A DNA stretch of 64,000 nt, from contig JASNZV010000020.1 in assembly GCA_048499455.1 (NCBI GenBank), positions 1 to 64,000 of the forward strand, written 5' to 3'. This DNA comes from CFX5 sp023384495. GTDB taxonomy: Bacteria > Chloroflexota > Anaerolineae > Caldilineales > Caldilineaceae. Below the pieces are notes generated by a model, which was given only the letters and a program-made list of their open reading frames with translations, was not told where the DNA came from and did not search any database. The translations under genes and the position numbers were made by a program. Shown here in pieces: positions 35,935 through 46,300 of the stretch. Each line of letters opens with the position of its first letter. The stretch's first letter is position 1.

Positions 35935-36239
35935 TCTGACTCCTCATCGCGCAACAACAGGTAACGCATGACATTCTCGTTGAGGCGCAGCAACCGCTCC
36001 ACCTCATCGGCGCCGGCGGGGTTCATCGCAAACCGATGCAAGACATAGTAGCCTGTGCCTTGTTTTTGGATGGTATAGGCCAAATTGCGCTTGCCCCACA
36101 CCTCGGTGGCCTGGATCTCGCCCTGTTGGTCGGCAATGGCTTGGGTCAGCCGGTTTTGGATCTCGCCAATCGTGGCGGTGTCCACATCCGGCCTGATGAT
36201 GTAGACCAACTCATAGCTATTCAAGTCTGTACTGCTCAT
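35931..36239 (-). CDS. rpsF: Ribosomal protein bS6
   Basis: The 102-residue S6 (YELVYIIRPDVDTATIGEIQ, GKRNLAYTIQKQGTGYYVL, RLLRLNENVMRYLLLRDE) binds S18 in the 30S platform. ATG 36239 has AGGAG at 36247-36251; the frame extends upstream to 36287 without family support. It leads the rpsF-rpsR-foldase unit. A hairpin 65-94 nt upstream may regulate it. Confidence 0.95.
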
Positions 36240-36303
36240 CGATTCACTGCTCCTTGCGTCTTTCTCTGGAGATGCCCGTGAGACCACCCCACGAGCAGAA
36301 AGA

Positions 36304-36333
36304 ACGAGGGATTCGGCGTGTCCGATCCCTCGT
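36304..36333 (-). promoter_or_regulatory. Leader hairpin upstream of rpsF
   Basis: On the minus strand ACGAGGGAT pairs with ATCCCTCGT (9 bp), extended by an inner CGG/CCG pair round an ACACG loop with one bulged A, followed by TCTTTCT. It may be the terminator of the upstream ABC gene (stop at 36361) or an S6:S18-binding leader; such leaders use a CCG element, which is present in this loop region. Confidence 0.5.
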
Positions 36334-36360
36334 CACAGACGATCGGTTATCTTATCACAG

Positions 36361-38217
36361 CTACACCTGAATGTCTAATGCAGAGGCGTCTTGCAAGCCG
36401 GTTTTCAACAGATGAGCAAAACGGCTGGTGGGATCAGCCGCCAGCGCCATGCGGTCGCCATATTCCAGGATGCGTCCTTCTTCCAAAATCAGAATCGCAT
36501 CGGCGCGTTGCACGGTCGCCAGCCTGTGGGCAATGATGATGCAAGTGCGTGCGCCTTGGTCGCCCGCCAGCAGCCGGTTGAGCGCCGTCTCGATCCGCTG
36601 TTCGGTGGCTGGATCGAGGCGTGAAGATGCTTCGTCGAGGATGACAAGGCCAGGGTCGGCCAGGAAGACGCGCGTAAAGGCCAACAGTTGCGCTTCCCCC
36701 GCCGAGAGATTGCTGTCATCGCCGCTTAGCTGTGTATCCAGCCCGTCGGGCAAGCTGTTGAGCCACGCCGAGAGCCCAATCTCCTCCAATACCGCGAGGA
36801 TGCGCGCATCGGGGATACGGCTATCAAAGAGCGTCAGGTTGTCGCGCACGCTGGCATGGAAAAGCTGAACATCCTGCGTCACCATGCCGATGCGGCCTTG
36901 CAAGTCGCGCCGTCGCGCCTGGCGCAGATCATACATGGCCGCGGGCGTCCCCAGCCGGATACTGCCCGTGGTGGGGTCGTAGAAGCGAAAGAGCAACTTG
37001 CTGAGGGTCGATTTGCCGCTGCCTGTGCGCCCCAACAGGCCCAACACCATGCCCGGCGCCAGGTGAAAGGAGAGATCGCGGATTACTACCTCCTGCACGG
37101 CCCGCTCACTCACTGTTGCGCCATCCTGCTGCTGGGTCACTGGGCCTGAGAGCGAATCGGCGTCGTCATACTGGAACGAAACGTGGTCGAATGTGACGGC
37201 CAACGGCCCCGGCGGCAGCGTGACACCCTCCCCATCGTGCAGCGTGGGCTCTACCGCGCGCAACTTGACGATCCGGTTGAGTGCGGCCGTCGCGCGTTGG
37301 AGCTGATCCACCATTTCGACCGTCTGCCAGAGAGGCCCTTCCACCAGACCCACATAATAGAAGATAACGTAGACACTGCCGATGGTCAGGCCGCCTTCCA
37401 AATAGAGCCGGCCACTCACCAAATGCGCAGCGGCATAGGCCAGCGCAAAGACCCAAATCGGGGTTGGGATGATCCATGCATCCAGGTGAAGGGCATGTTG
37501 CGCAGCCCGCCAACGTTGCCGCAACATGCGATCCAGCCGGCGCAGCGTGTAGCCTTTGGCGCCACTGGTCTGGATATCTTCCGTGCCGCTCAGGCGCTCT
37601 TCAAGGAAGCCAAAGAGATCGGCGTCCGCGCCGCGCAGCGCTTCCCAACGTGGGGTAATCCGTTTGCGCAACTGGTTGACGATGATCACGCTGACCAGCG
37701 CCACCAGCGTGATCCCGAAACCGATCTGCCAGCTCTCGCGCCAGAGCAAGATCACCACGCCAATCAACAGGAGGCCATTGCCGACCAGTGTCAGGATCAT
37801 GCGCGAGAAAAAGTTGGCCAGTTCATTGACATCGCCATCGACCCGCTCGATCAATTCGCCGGGTGTATGGGCCTTGTGAAAGGACAGGTCGAGGCTCAGG
37901 CAATGGCGCGCCAGGTCGACACGCAGCGCGTTGGTGGCGGTCCAGCCCACTAGCTCGCCCACATAGGTGGCCCCCAGCAATACAAATTGCTGCATGAGGG
38001 TGATCGCCATAAAAAGCGCGGCCGCGCCCAGCAACTGGCGCAGTTGCCCGCCACTTTGCACGCTATCGAGAAAATAGCGGATCACCTGTGGGTTGATCAG
38101 TTGCAACGCAAGGGTCAGCAAGACCAGACCAGCCAGCAAAAGCACGCGCCTGCGCTGTGGGCCAAGATAGGTCGCCAACAACCGGCCATAGCCGCCTGCG
38201 GCAGAAGGATTGTCCAT
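36361..38217 (-). CDS. ABC exporter (membrane domain fused to ATPase)
   Basis: The 618-residue half-transporter has six membrane helices in the N-terminal domain (for example VLLLAGLVLLTLALQLI, MAITLMQQFVLLGATYVGELV, MILTLVGNGLLLIGVVILLW), then an ATPase with Walker A LGRTGSGKST, signature LSAGEAQLLAFTR (LSAGE in place of LSGGQ), Walker B LVILDEASSRLDP and H-loop IIAHRLAT. It would work as a homo- or heterodimer exporting lipids, peptides or drugs. The frame is open up to 38466, but ATG 38217 (MDNPSAAGG) lies 10 nt after the aldo-keto reductase stop and fits the family. Confidence 0.88.
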   Translation of the reverse strand: MDNPSAAGGYGRLLATYLGPQRRRVLLLAGLVLLTLALQLINPQVIRYFLDSVQSGGQLRQLLGAAALFMAITLMQQFVLLGATYVGELVGWTATNALRVDLARHCLSLDLSFHKAHTPGELIERVDGDVNELANFFSRMILTLVGNGLLLIGVVILLWRESWQIGFGITLVALVSVIIVNQLRKRITPRWEALRGADADLFGFLEERLSGTEDIQTSGAKGYTLRRLDRMLRQRWRAAQHALHLDAWIIPTPIWVFALAYAAAHLVSGRLYLEGGLTIGSVYVIFYYVGLVEGPLWQTVEMVDQLQRATAALNRIVKLRAVEPTLHDGEGVTLPPGPLAVTFDHVSFQYDDADSLSGPVTQQQDGATVSERAVQEVVIRDLSFHLAPGMVLGLLGRTGSGKSTLSKLLFRFYDPTTGSIRLGTPAAMYDLRQARRRDLQGRIGMVTQDVQLFHASVRDNLTLFDSRIPDARILAVLEEIGLSAWLNSLPDGLDTQLSGDDSNLSAGEAQLLAFTRVFLADPGLVILDEASSRLDPATEQRIETALNRLLAGDQGARTCIIIAHRLATVQRADAILILEEGRILEYGDRMALAADPTSRFAHLLKTGLQDASALDIQV

Positions 38218-38227
38218 TGGTAGTAAC

Positions 38228-39160
38228 CTACTGACCCGTGACCGCGCTGGCGTTGCGGAAGAGATGGCGCAACTTTTGCACGACCGGCTCGGGCAGGGGT
38301 GGCCGGCTGAGCGACTCGATGTTGGCCTGGAGATGGGCCGGGTTGCCCGTGCCGGAAAGCACGACATGCACCCCCGGCTCGTAGCGACAGAAACGATACG
38401 CGGCATCGACCAGGCTGGTGGCGTCGGATTCTTCGAGCACAAAGCCCAGCGGGTTGGTGAGGTCAACCTCGGTTGGGTCCAGTTGCCCGGCGTCGATCAG
38501 CGTCTGCAACGCCTCGACCAACTTGTCGCGCTGGCTGAGCGACCGCCGGACGGCAAACATGATCTGCACAGCCACATTTTGCGCCTGGGTCTGCCCAAAC
38601 ACCTGGTTTCGGGCAGTCTGGTTGAGAATGTTGAAACCGATCATCGCCACGTCCCACACATTGTCGGGGAGCGAGTCGATCAGCATCTGGTGCGTCTTGT
38701 CCTCGTTGAACATCTCCGAGACGCCGATAAACCGAATCTTGCCTTCGTCGCGCAGTTGGAAAAAGGTGGGCAGAATTTCATCACGCAGCCGGCCATAATC
38801 TTCAGGGCCGACGCCGTGCAGGTTGTAGATGTCCACATAATCGGTGCGGAGACGCCGCAGACTCTCTTCAAGACCTTGACGCACCAGTGCCGGGCTAATC
38901 TCTTTGCGGTAGCTCTTTTTGGTGGAGATGACGACTTTGTGGCGGTCCACACCGTGCAGGGCTGCCCCGACCATCGCCTCGGTGCCGTAGGCCTCGGCGG
39001 TGTCGATGAAGTTGACGCCGGCATCCAACGCCCGGCGCACCAGCGCAATCGACGCGGATTCGTCCTGGCCGCTGCCCTGACCGATCCGGCTGGGGCCACC
39101 GCAGCCCAACCCCATGACGCTGACGCGCAGCCCAGTGCGCCCAAAGGTGACATAATCCAT
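38228..39160 (-). CDS. Aldo/keto reductase
   Basis: The 310-residue NADPH-dependent barrel enzyme shows the catalytic tetrad pieces: Asp and Tyr in FIDTAEAYG, Lys in VVISTKK and His in YNLHGVG. The N-terminus MDYVTFGRTGLRVSVMGLG is standard. AAGGAG 8-13 nt before ATG 39160 fixes the start. It lies between a YdjC-like deacetylase and the ABC exporter on the minus strand, 10 nt from the latter. The substrate is unknown. Confidence 0.9.
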   Translation of the reverse strand: MDYVTFGRTGLRVSVMGLGCGGPSRIGQGSGQDESASIALVRRALDAGVNFIDTAEAYGTEAMVGAALHGVDRHKVVISTKKSYRKEISPALVRQGLEESLRRLRTDYVDIYNLHGVGPEDYGRLRDEILPTFFQLRDEGKIRFIGVSEMFNEDKTHQMLIDSLPDNVWDVAMIGFNILNQTARNQVFGQTQAQNVAVQIMFAVRRSLSQRDKLVEALQTLIDAGQLDPTEVDLTNPLGFVLEESDATSLVDAAYRFCRYEPGVHVVLSGTGNPAHLQANIESLSRPPLPEPVVQKLRHLFRNASAVTGQ

Positions 39161-39266
39161 CGATTCGTTCTCCTTGCTGCGGTTGGTGAGTGGTGGGAGG
39201 AATTGTAAATTTCGTGAGTGCGGTATGGAAACCGCATCTACTGAGTCAGAACAGGCCGTTGCCGGG

Positions 39267-40079
39267 TCAAAGCCTGCCCTGGCGCACATCGGCGTAGCTC
39301 ACCAGCCGGATGCCGCGGCGAGCGATGATCGCCCTAACGTCGGCGTCGGTCCACGCTTCGACTACCCCCTGACGGTCAACGGCGACACCTTCGTAGCCGA
39401 TGTGGTGGATGGCGCGCGTCTCAGGCGTGTCATAGGCCGGGTGGTCAACGTGGAGCCAGCGACCGGGCGGCAGCGTCTCCAGGCTCTGACGCAAGGTCGC
39501 AGCCTTCTCCGCCGGCGAAAGGGCCTGGCTATTCTCACCAAAACCACGGAAGCGTTCAAAGCCTTCGGCGCGCACATCGACCGCCAGATCGTATTCGGTG
39601 GCCAGCTTGTCCACTACACTCTGAAAGTTGGGGTCATCGCGCAGCCCGCCCATATGGGTGGTCAGGTGGCTGACCCACGGGATATGTTTGCGGACCATTT
39701 CGATTTGGGCGCGCGCCTCTTGCTCCAGATCGACGGGCATCCAGTCACTCGCTTCCAGGGTGATCTCATCGGGGTAGTGGTCGCTCTTGCGGAAGGCGCG
39801 ATAGAAATAGCCGTCCGCGTTAGTGATGCTGCTGGCCCCGGAGAGCGGCCGCCACTTGAGGTTGTCCCACTCGCAAGTCAGGGTGAGATGAACGCCTACG
39901 TCATAATGCGGATGCGCCTTGAGCATTCGCACCGCTTCGGGAAACCAGGGGCCGGGGGCCATTAGCTCGACCGAGCGACAGATGCCGTTGGTGAAGACAT
40001 CCATACACGCCGCGTTGGCCGCGTGCGAAAAGCCGATATCATCGGCGCGGACAAGAAGGAAGATGGATGCTTGGGTCAT
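39267..40079 (-). CDS. YdjC/ChbG-like carbohydrate deacetylase
   Basis: The 270-residue protein has the metal site of YdjC-type deacetylases: VRADDIGFSHAAN (Asp pair), VGVHLTLTCEW (His), LTTHMGGL (His) and LHVDHPAYD. Such enzymes remove acetyl groups from chito-oligosaccharides or related sugars. There is no signal peptide. AAGGA lies 6-10 nt before ATG 40079. A 106-nt gap separates it from the aldo/keto reductase, and the three minus-strand genes may form an operon. Confidence 0.85.
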   Translation of the reverse strand: MTQASIFLLVRADDIGFSHAANAACMDVFTNGICRSVELMAPGPWFPEAVRMLKAHPHYDVGVHLTLTCEWDNLKWRPLSGASSITNADGYFYRAFRKSDHYPDEITLEASDWMPVDLEQEARAQIEMVRKHIPWVSHLTTHMGGLRDDPNFQSVVDKLATEYDLAVDVRAEGFERFRGFGENSQALSPAEKAATLRQSLETLPPGRWLHVDHPAYDTPETRAIHHIGYEGVAVDRQGVVEAWTDADVRAIIARRGIRLVSYADVRQGRL

Positions 40080-40242
40080 GCCGGTTCCTTTTTGATTTGG
40101 AATGTCATCGTGTCAATTTCTCGCCGACAGTGGCGAGGCAAAACTTGCGAGGATGATATGCTGATGGTGGCTATTGGGAATATGGGCGGACATCAACCAG
40201 ATGGACGGTTGAATCAGGACCTGTGTGACAGCTTGTACAAAC

Positions 40243-40298
40243 GTCCTAGAATTGTCCTACACCTGTGTCTTGAAAAACGAATGCCACATTCTTACAAT
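40243..40298 (+). promoter_or_regulatory. Promoter of the giant surface-protein gene with upstream direct repeats
   Basis: TTGAAA (40270-40275) and TACAAT (40293-40298) are 17 nt apart. Just upstream GTCCTA occurs twice with an 11-nt period (40243 and 40254), a spacing typical of one-sided binding by SARP-type regulators. The rest of the 297-nt gap 40080-40376 shows no gene. Confidence 0.6.
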
Positions 40299-40376
40299 GT
40301 CGCTACTCGTCCATCCCCTATTGTACAACCTTTTGTGTTCACTGGCAACGGATTCCAGGTGTGGGGAGAACAGACC

Positions 40377-43300
40377 ATGCATCACTTCGTTCTGCGCCGT
40401 GTCGTTTGGGTGACGGCTGTCCTACTTGCTGCTGCCCCGCTCCTCGTCTTCGTTGTGCAACCCCGCTTGGCCGACGCAGCCGCCCGCGACCCGATCCTCG
40501 CGGCGTGGGAACAGGCGCGGGCAGCCGGGTCGTATCATTTTAGCAGCGACATCCTCCAGGTGACCGCGCCCAGCGCGCGCATCACCAACGTGGGGCGCAG
40601 TAGCCGCACCGAACAGTTCCACCTACAAGGGCAAAGCGATCTGCGCAATGCCAGGCTGGAAATGCAGCTCTGGTCGCAAGAGGGCAGCCTCTTGGATGAC
40701 GCCAGCGCGCTGGCAGTGCGCGTCGAAAACGGCACCACCTTTATCCGCCAGGGTGGGGGAGAGTGGCGCCAGAGCGAAGATATGAGCGGCGCCATCGCCC
40801 CCCAGGGTGACTTTATGGCCTATCTGGCCGCAGTGCGCAATGTCACTGCCGGCGAGCCAGAGAGCCGCGCCTGGAAGGCAGCCGCCTCTGGGCGCGGCGT
40901 AACCTTCATCCGCTATCGCTTTGAGCTCGACGGGCCAATCTTTGCCGCCTATGTCCGCGACCAGATCGAAGCGGCCATGCGCCAGAAGGGCGAGTTGCCA
41001 CCGGGGGTGCATATCGATCTGCCTGCCTATTACCGCGATATGACCGGCGGCGGCGAGCTGTGGGTGCGTGAAAATGGGCTACCCTTGCGCCAGATCCTCG
41101 ACCTGCGCTTCCCCGAACAGCGCGACGAAACTGTCAATGCCCGCATCACCGTCGACTTCCTCGGCTTTGGCCCAAGTCAAACCCAGCTCGCAGACCACGC
41201 GTCGCCCCTCATGCAGTGGCTGCAAAGCAACGTCGGCCCCATCGCGCCCGACGCCGGGCTGTTGCTTACCCTGTTCCCCATGCTCGGCCTGGCTTCGTTG
41301 ATGCTCTACTACCGCCGGGCGCGGCCCGTGGAGCGGGCCCTGGCGGTGGCTGTGATCGCCAGCCTGGTGCTGACCCCACTGCTGCACACGCTGCAACTGG
41401 CTTCGTTTATGGATGCGCAGCGCGCCAAAGCGGCCACGCAGGAAGCCACACAGGATGAAAGCGATCTGCAACACACGCTGGCCGAACTCAATGCCACCAA
41501 CCCTGAATTCAACCCGCAGGAAGACCCGCTCGCCGCCACCGAACGCCGCACCCTCGAAGAGGCGCAGTTTGCGGCCAACCCGCTCGTGGCGCCCGGCGTG
41601 ATGGCCACGGCGCTCGCCGTCCAACTGAGCGATGACGGCACGGATACCGATCAGGATGGGCTGACCGACTTCATCGAACAGCGCATCGGCGCCTCCCCCA
41701 CCTCCAATGACACCGACGAGGATCTCTTACTCGACCAGCAGGAGGTCAACGGCTTTGACTACGCGGGCAAACACTGGTACACCAACCCGCTCAAGGCCGA
41801 CAGCAACGGCGACGGCATTGCCGATACCTTTGAGTGGGACAACAACGACGACGGCCAGCCCGACGACACCGACGGCGACGGCGTCCCCGACCTCTTCGAC
41901 GACGACAACGATGGCGATGGCGTGCCCGACCGCAAAGACCTCTCCCCCTTTGTCAGCAGCAATCCGCAAGCGCCCTTTGCCGAGAACAACGCCCTCAAGT
42001 TGACCTTGAACAATCTGCAAGCGGGCGCACCCACCTTTGTCGACTTCCAACTGCGCCCCAAAGACCCGAATCACCTCTGGTTTGCCTTCAACGTGCTCGA
42101 TTGGCCGCAAGACAGCCAGGGCCAGGTGCAGAATATCGACCAGAAGACATACGCTGATCTGGCCAGCGCAGAAGGGCGCACCGCGGACCCCAACGAAGGC
42201 AACGGCAACCTCAAGCTCATCCCCATGCTCGAGATCCGCATCAACGGCTCGACCACCAACCTGCCACCCCAGGCCGACCTGACCCCCTACAACATCACGG
42301 TGAACGACCTCACGGCCGGCGGCGCCAAGATCGTCTATGCGCCACTTACCCTCATCACCGACGAGACCAACGGCCAGCGCGTGGCTTTTAGCGCCCGCAT
42401 GCGCTATCTGCCGGCCGGCAGTTGGCCCGAACCCCACTCGGTGCGGCTGGTCTGGGTGGTGCAGGCGCTCGCCGACATTCCGTGCGACCCTCAGGCCGCG
42501 CCCGGAGGGCCCCCGGCAGCGGCGCAAGGCTGCGCGGCGGATGGCTATATCCACAACACGCCCCAGGTGATACAGACCTATTACGACGAATGGACGTTGA
42601 CCGGGTTGAGCGTCAAGGAAGACCACGGCGGGCGCACAGCCATCATCTACGAAGACCCGGCCGTGGACGCCAACCGCAACGAGGATTCGGCCCTCTGGCT
42701 GCTCACGCGCGGGCTGGACAACTCCTTCCTCGGCGGGCGCGACCAGGATGGCAACGGCCAGCGCGATGTCGACCTCAACGAGATCGCTCGCCGCTTTGAC
42801 CGCGCCGGCAACAGCGGCGTTTCCGAAAGCGAGCGCTGGGCCATCCCCAATGTGCTGCGCGTCGAACAGCTCGCCTACCCTACCTTCGACCAGGCCGTAG
42901 TGGCCACGAGCTCCACTGAGACGTTGCGCATCCTCAACGACAAGTTCAACGCCGTCTGGGCGAATGACAAAACGGTGCAACCGCTGCTCCTCTACACCAG
43001 CGAGGCCCGCTCGCGTGCGCTGGGGTTGGATGCGCTCAAGACTGGCGGGGGCGCTACCCTCAACGGCAGCGCGCTGACGGTCGATCTCCAATCCGCGCCG
43101 CAGACCGTTATGGCCAGCATGAAGTGGACCCCCTATTGCGGTGGCGGGGCGGCCACCCCCGCCTGGGCCGCCTGTGATGTGGAAGCCGTCTGGGCCCGGC
43201 TGGAACAGCAACAGGGCAATACTGCGCCGCTGCCCGGCGACCCCACCGACCCAACCGTTGCCGCCGGGCGGTTGATGGTCACCCAGCTTTACAACCTGGC

Positions 43301-46300
43301 CCTGATCCAGGGGTTTAGCCAGATTGTGCAGAGTGGCTCCCGCATCGTCTCCAGCCGGTATGCACTGATGGACGACACCGCGCTGGAAACATCCGTCCGT
43401 GACAATTTGAGCACGGGCAGCACAATCATTAAGACCATTGCCAATAAAGTCGTCATGGCGACCTTGTTTGATGATCCGTCGCTGATTGTGCCATTGGGTA
43501 AGCTCTACGGGGTCATCAAAGATCTTGCCGCCGGCCAGTTCGGACGCGTCGCTGTGCGTACGGTTCTCAACGTACACGAATTGATCGACACCCTCACCAC
43601 GACCATTCGTGACAACAAAGTGGGCGTCGGCATTGGGGCGGTGGTGGCGGTCGCCGCCGTGGCGGGGCTTAGCGCGTTGGTGGCCTTTCTTCCCAAAAAC
43701 AAACTGGGCCAGAAGATCGCCACCAAGATCGTGATCAATGTCGCAGTCGCCGGGATCAGCGTCGGCCTTCCAACCAAGGCCGTGATCGGCGTCGTCAAGG
43801 GCCTCATGGATGGCGGTGATACGCTTGGCAGCGCCCTGGGGCAAGTGTTGCGGGCGCGCTCTGAGTTTATCGGTTCTTCGCGCGCGGCGGGCGCCATCGG
43901 CGCCGCACTCGCCATTGGCATCACCTGGGGCTTCTTTCTCTACAGCATGATCTCCAACAATGTCTCGGCCTTTAGCCCCGAGTTCAACCGGGCGCTCGCC
44001 GAGGTCATCGCCGCCACGATCTATCTGATTGTGCTGGCGGTCATCTCCTCCACGGTAATCGGCACGCTGCTCGTGGCGCTGATCGCCGTTATCGACGCGG
44101 TGCTCACCGCCATCTGCGAACTGGGCGTAAAGGGCATGCGCAAAGTGCCAGGGCTGGGTGGAGCCTGTTTTACACTGGGCACGGCGGCGATCAAGATCAT
44201 TGCCAAGGTGCTCTACGCCTTTGACGTGATGGTGGACACCGGTCGCCCGGACCTGGCGGTGCTCGGCCAGCCTAACGTGCAACTCGCCGACCCCAACCGC
44301 GGCTTTGTCGCCAACAACCCGCTCACGGTCAACCTGCCGGTGACCACCACGATTGTTCATAAGAACCCCGACCTGACCAACTGGCAGATCCCGTTCTATC
44401 TCTGGCTCTTCTCCAAGGATAACCTGCGCTCTACCACCTTCAAATATAGCGTCACCCGCACGACCGCCGAAGAGGTCAAGGTCAAGCGCGACCAGATGAA
44501 GGGCGAGTGGCAGCAGGTGGAAGAAGACCACAAGTTTTTGGGCATCAAGTCCATGTACCGCGCCCAGGCCTACAGCCCCAGCGCACCGCTGACCGGGCTG
44601 ACGCTCGAACCTGGGCTCAACCGGTCGATCCCCTTCTATCTCAACATGGGTTATGCGCTGCCCGCCTATGAGTGTTGGGGCGTGCCCAATGTGATCCCGC
44701 CGTGGACGCCGCCGCTGATCCCGGTCTGTTATACGCGCACTGTCGATGGTCACAACTCGACGCCCATCAACAACGCGCTCACCTTCGACATCTTCCCCAG
44801 CACGCTCGACGGCTTTATGGCGCTGGCCGACAAGGGCAACGGCGGGCTGGGGCTGGCGTGGGACAGCGCCTTCCGCTCGTTGGCCGACGCCGACGGCGAT
44901 GGGCTGCGCTCAAGCGCCCACGGCGGCCTCGACCCTAACGACACCCGCTGGGACAGCGATGGCGATGGCCTGTCGGATGCGTTTGAACTGGAACGCCGCC
45001 AGCAAGGAGTGGCCTTCTCGCCCGTCCTCTGTGACACTGACGGCGATGGCCTCACCGACGCCCAGGAGATGTTCTACGGCGCCGACCCCGCACGCGCCGA
45101 CACCGACAATGACGGTCTGACCGATGGGGAGGAGCTCTGGCATCGAGTCTACGACACCAACACCTGCCAGCCGACCAACAACTGGGCCGGCGGCTGGGAT
45201 GTCACCGTTGTGGGCGCAACCGCGGTGGTGGTGCGGGTCTCTTCAAACCCCACGACCGCCGACAGCGATAACGATGGGATCAGCGACCAGGCCGAGCGCC
45301 AGCTTGCCCTCGACCCTGACCCGGCGCGCCGCGTGGATGACCAGAACCGGCCCTATCACCCGCTGATCGCCAACACGCCGCCCCTTGCCATCTTCCTTGC
45401 GCTCGACGACCCCGACGGCTTTGTGGGCCGTGGGCAGACCTTTACCTATTACACCACCGTGGTCGCCCGTGTGCCCCTGGCGCCCGGTATGCTCGACGTG
45501 TGGCGCACGAGCTTTTTCAACGAGTCACAGCAACCGCCGCCGCCGTTGCGGCTCGACTTCGACCCGCTCACCTTCAGCGGCATGCAGACCGTCACCCAGC
45601 AGGTCACCTTCAAGTTCGAGCCGTTTGGGTTGAGCAGCTCGGCGACTGTGGAGCTCAACAGCGCCGTGCGCACCCGGCTGGCCGGCAGCAACGGTCCACT
45701 CTGGGTGCTCAAGTCCCCGGACATGGGTGCATCGTTGGGCGGTTTCACCAGCCGCGCGGCCGGCGTCGGTCTGGCTGCCCACCAGTACGACCGCCCGGAC
45801 CTCTACCGGGCGGGCGTGCTCACCTCCAGCAGCCTGACACCCGGCGGCCAGGGCGACATCTGGAGCTATGCTATCCCCGGTGGAGAGAGCCAGGCCATCG
45901 ATAACGACAACAACAACACCGCCTATCTGCGCGGGGCCATGCCGCCGGCCGTCGCTTGCAACAACGCCGGCGCCTATCTGGTGGTGTGGGATCAGATCGA
46001 CAATGGCGCTAACCCACCCGAACGCGAAGTTTTGGGTGGCGTCTTCCGGGCCGCCGACGGTCTGCAGACCCCGTTGACCTTCCCGGCCACCGGTCTGGGT
46101 AACCTGGGCCATCGTCTCCACCCGGTGGCGGCCAGCGATGGCGACAACTTCCTGGTGGTGGCTGAAATCGCCAAGGGCGGCGCTTCCCCTGAGACGCTGC
46201 TGATGACGCAACTGTATAACGCCAATGGCAGCCTGGTGGGCAATGGGTCACTCATCACCACCGGTGCGCGCATCTACCCCACCGACCGTTCAGCGGCCTC

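Noticed and set aside
37183..37953. 256-codon plus-strand frame opposite the ABC exporter
   Set aside because: Antisense to a complete ABC transporter; the translation lacks any motif.
40023..40376. Upstream 118-codon extension of the giant protein
   Set aside because: It crosses the promoter and has no signal peptide; ATG 40377 has a ribosome binding site and is followed at once by an export helix.
41727..44753. 1008-codon open frame on the minus strand opposite the giant gene
   Set aside because: It is antisense to a frame with signal peptide, calcium repeats and membrane helices; its His/Gly/Arg-rich translation has no domains. Long antisense frames are expected at this GC content and codon bias.
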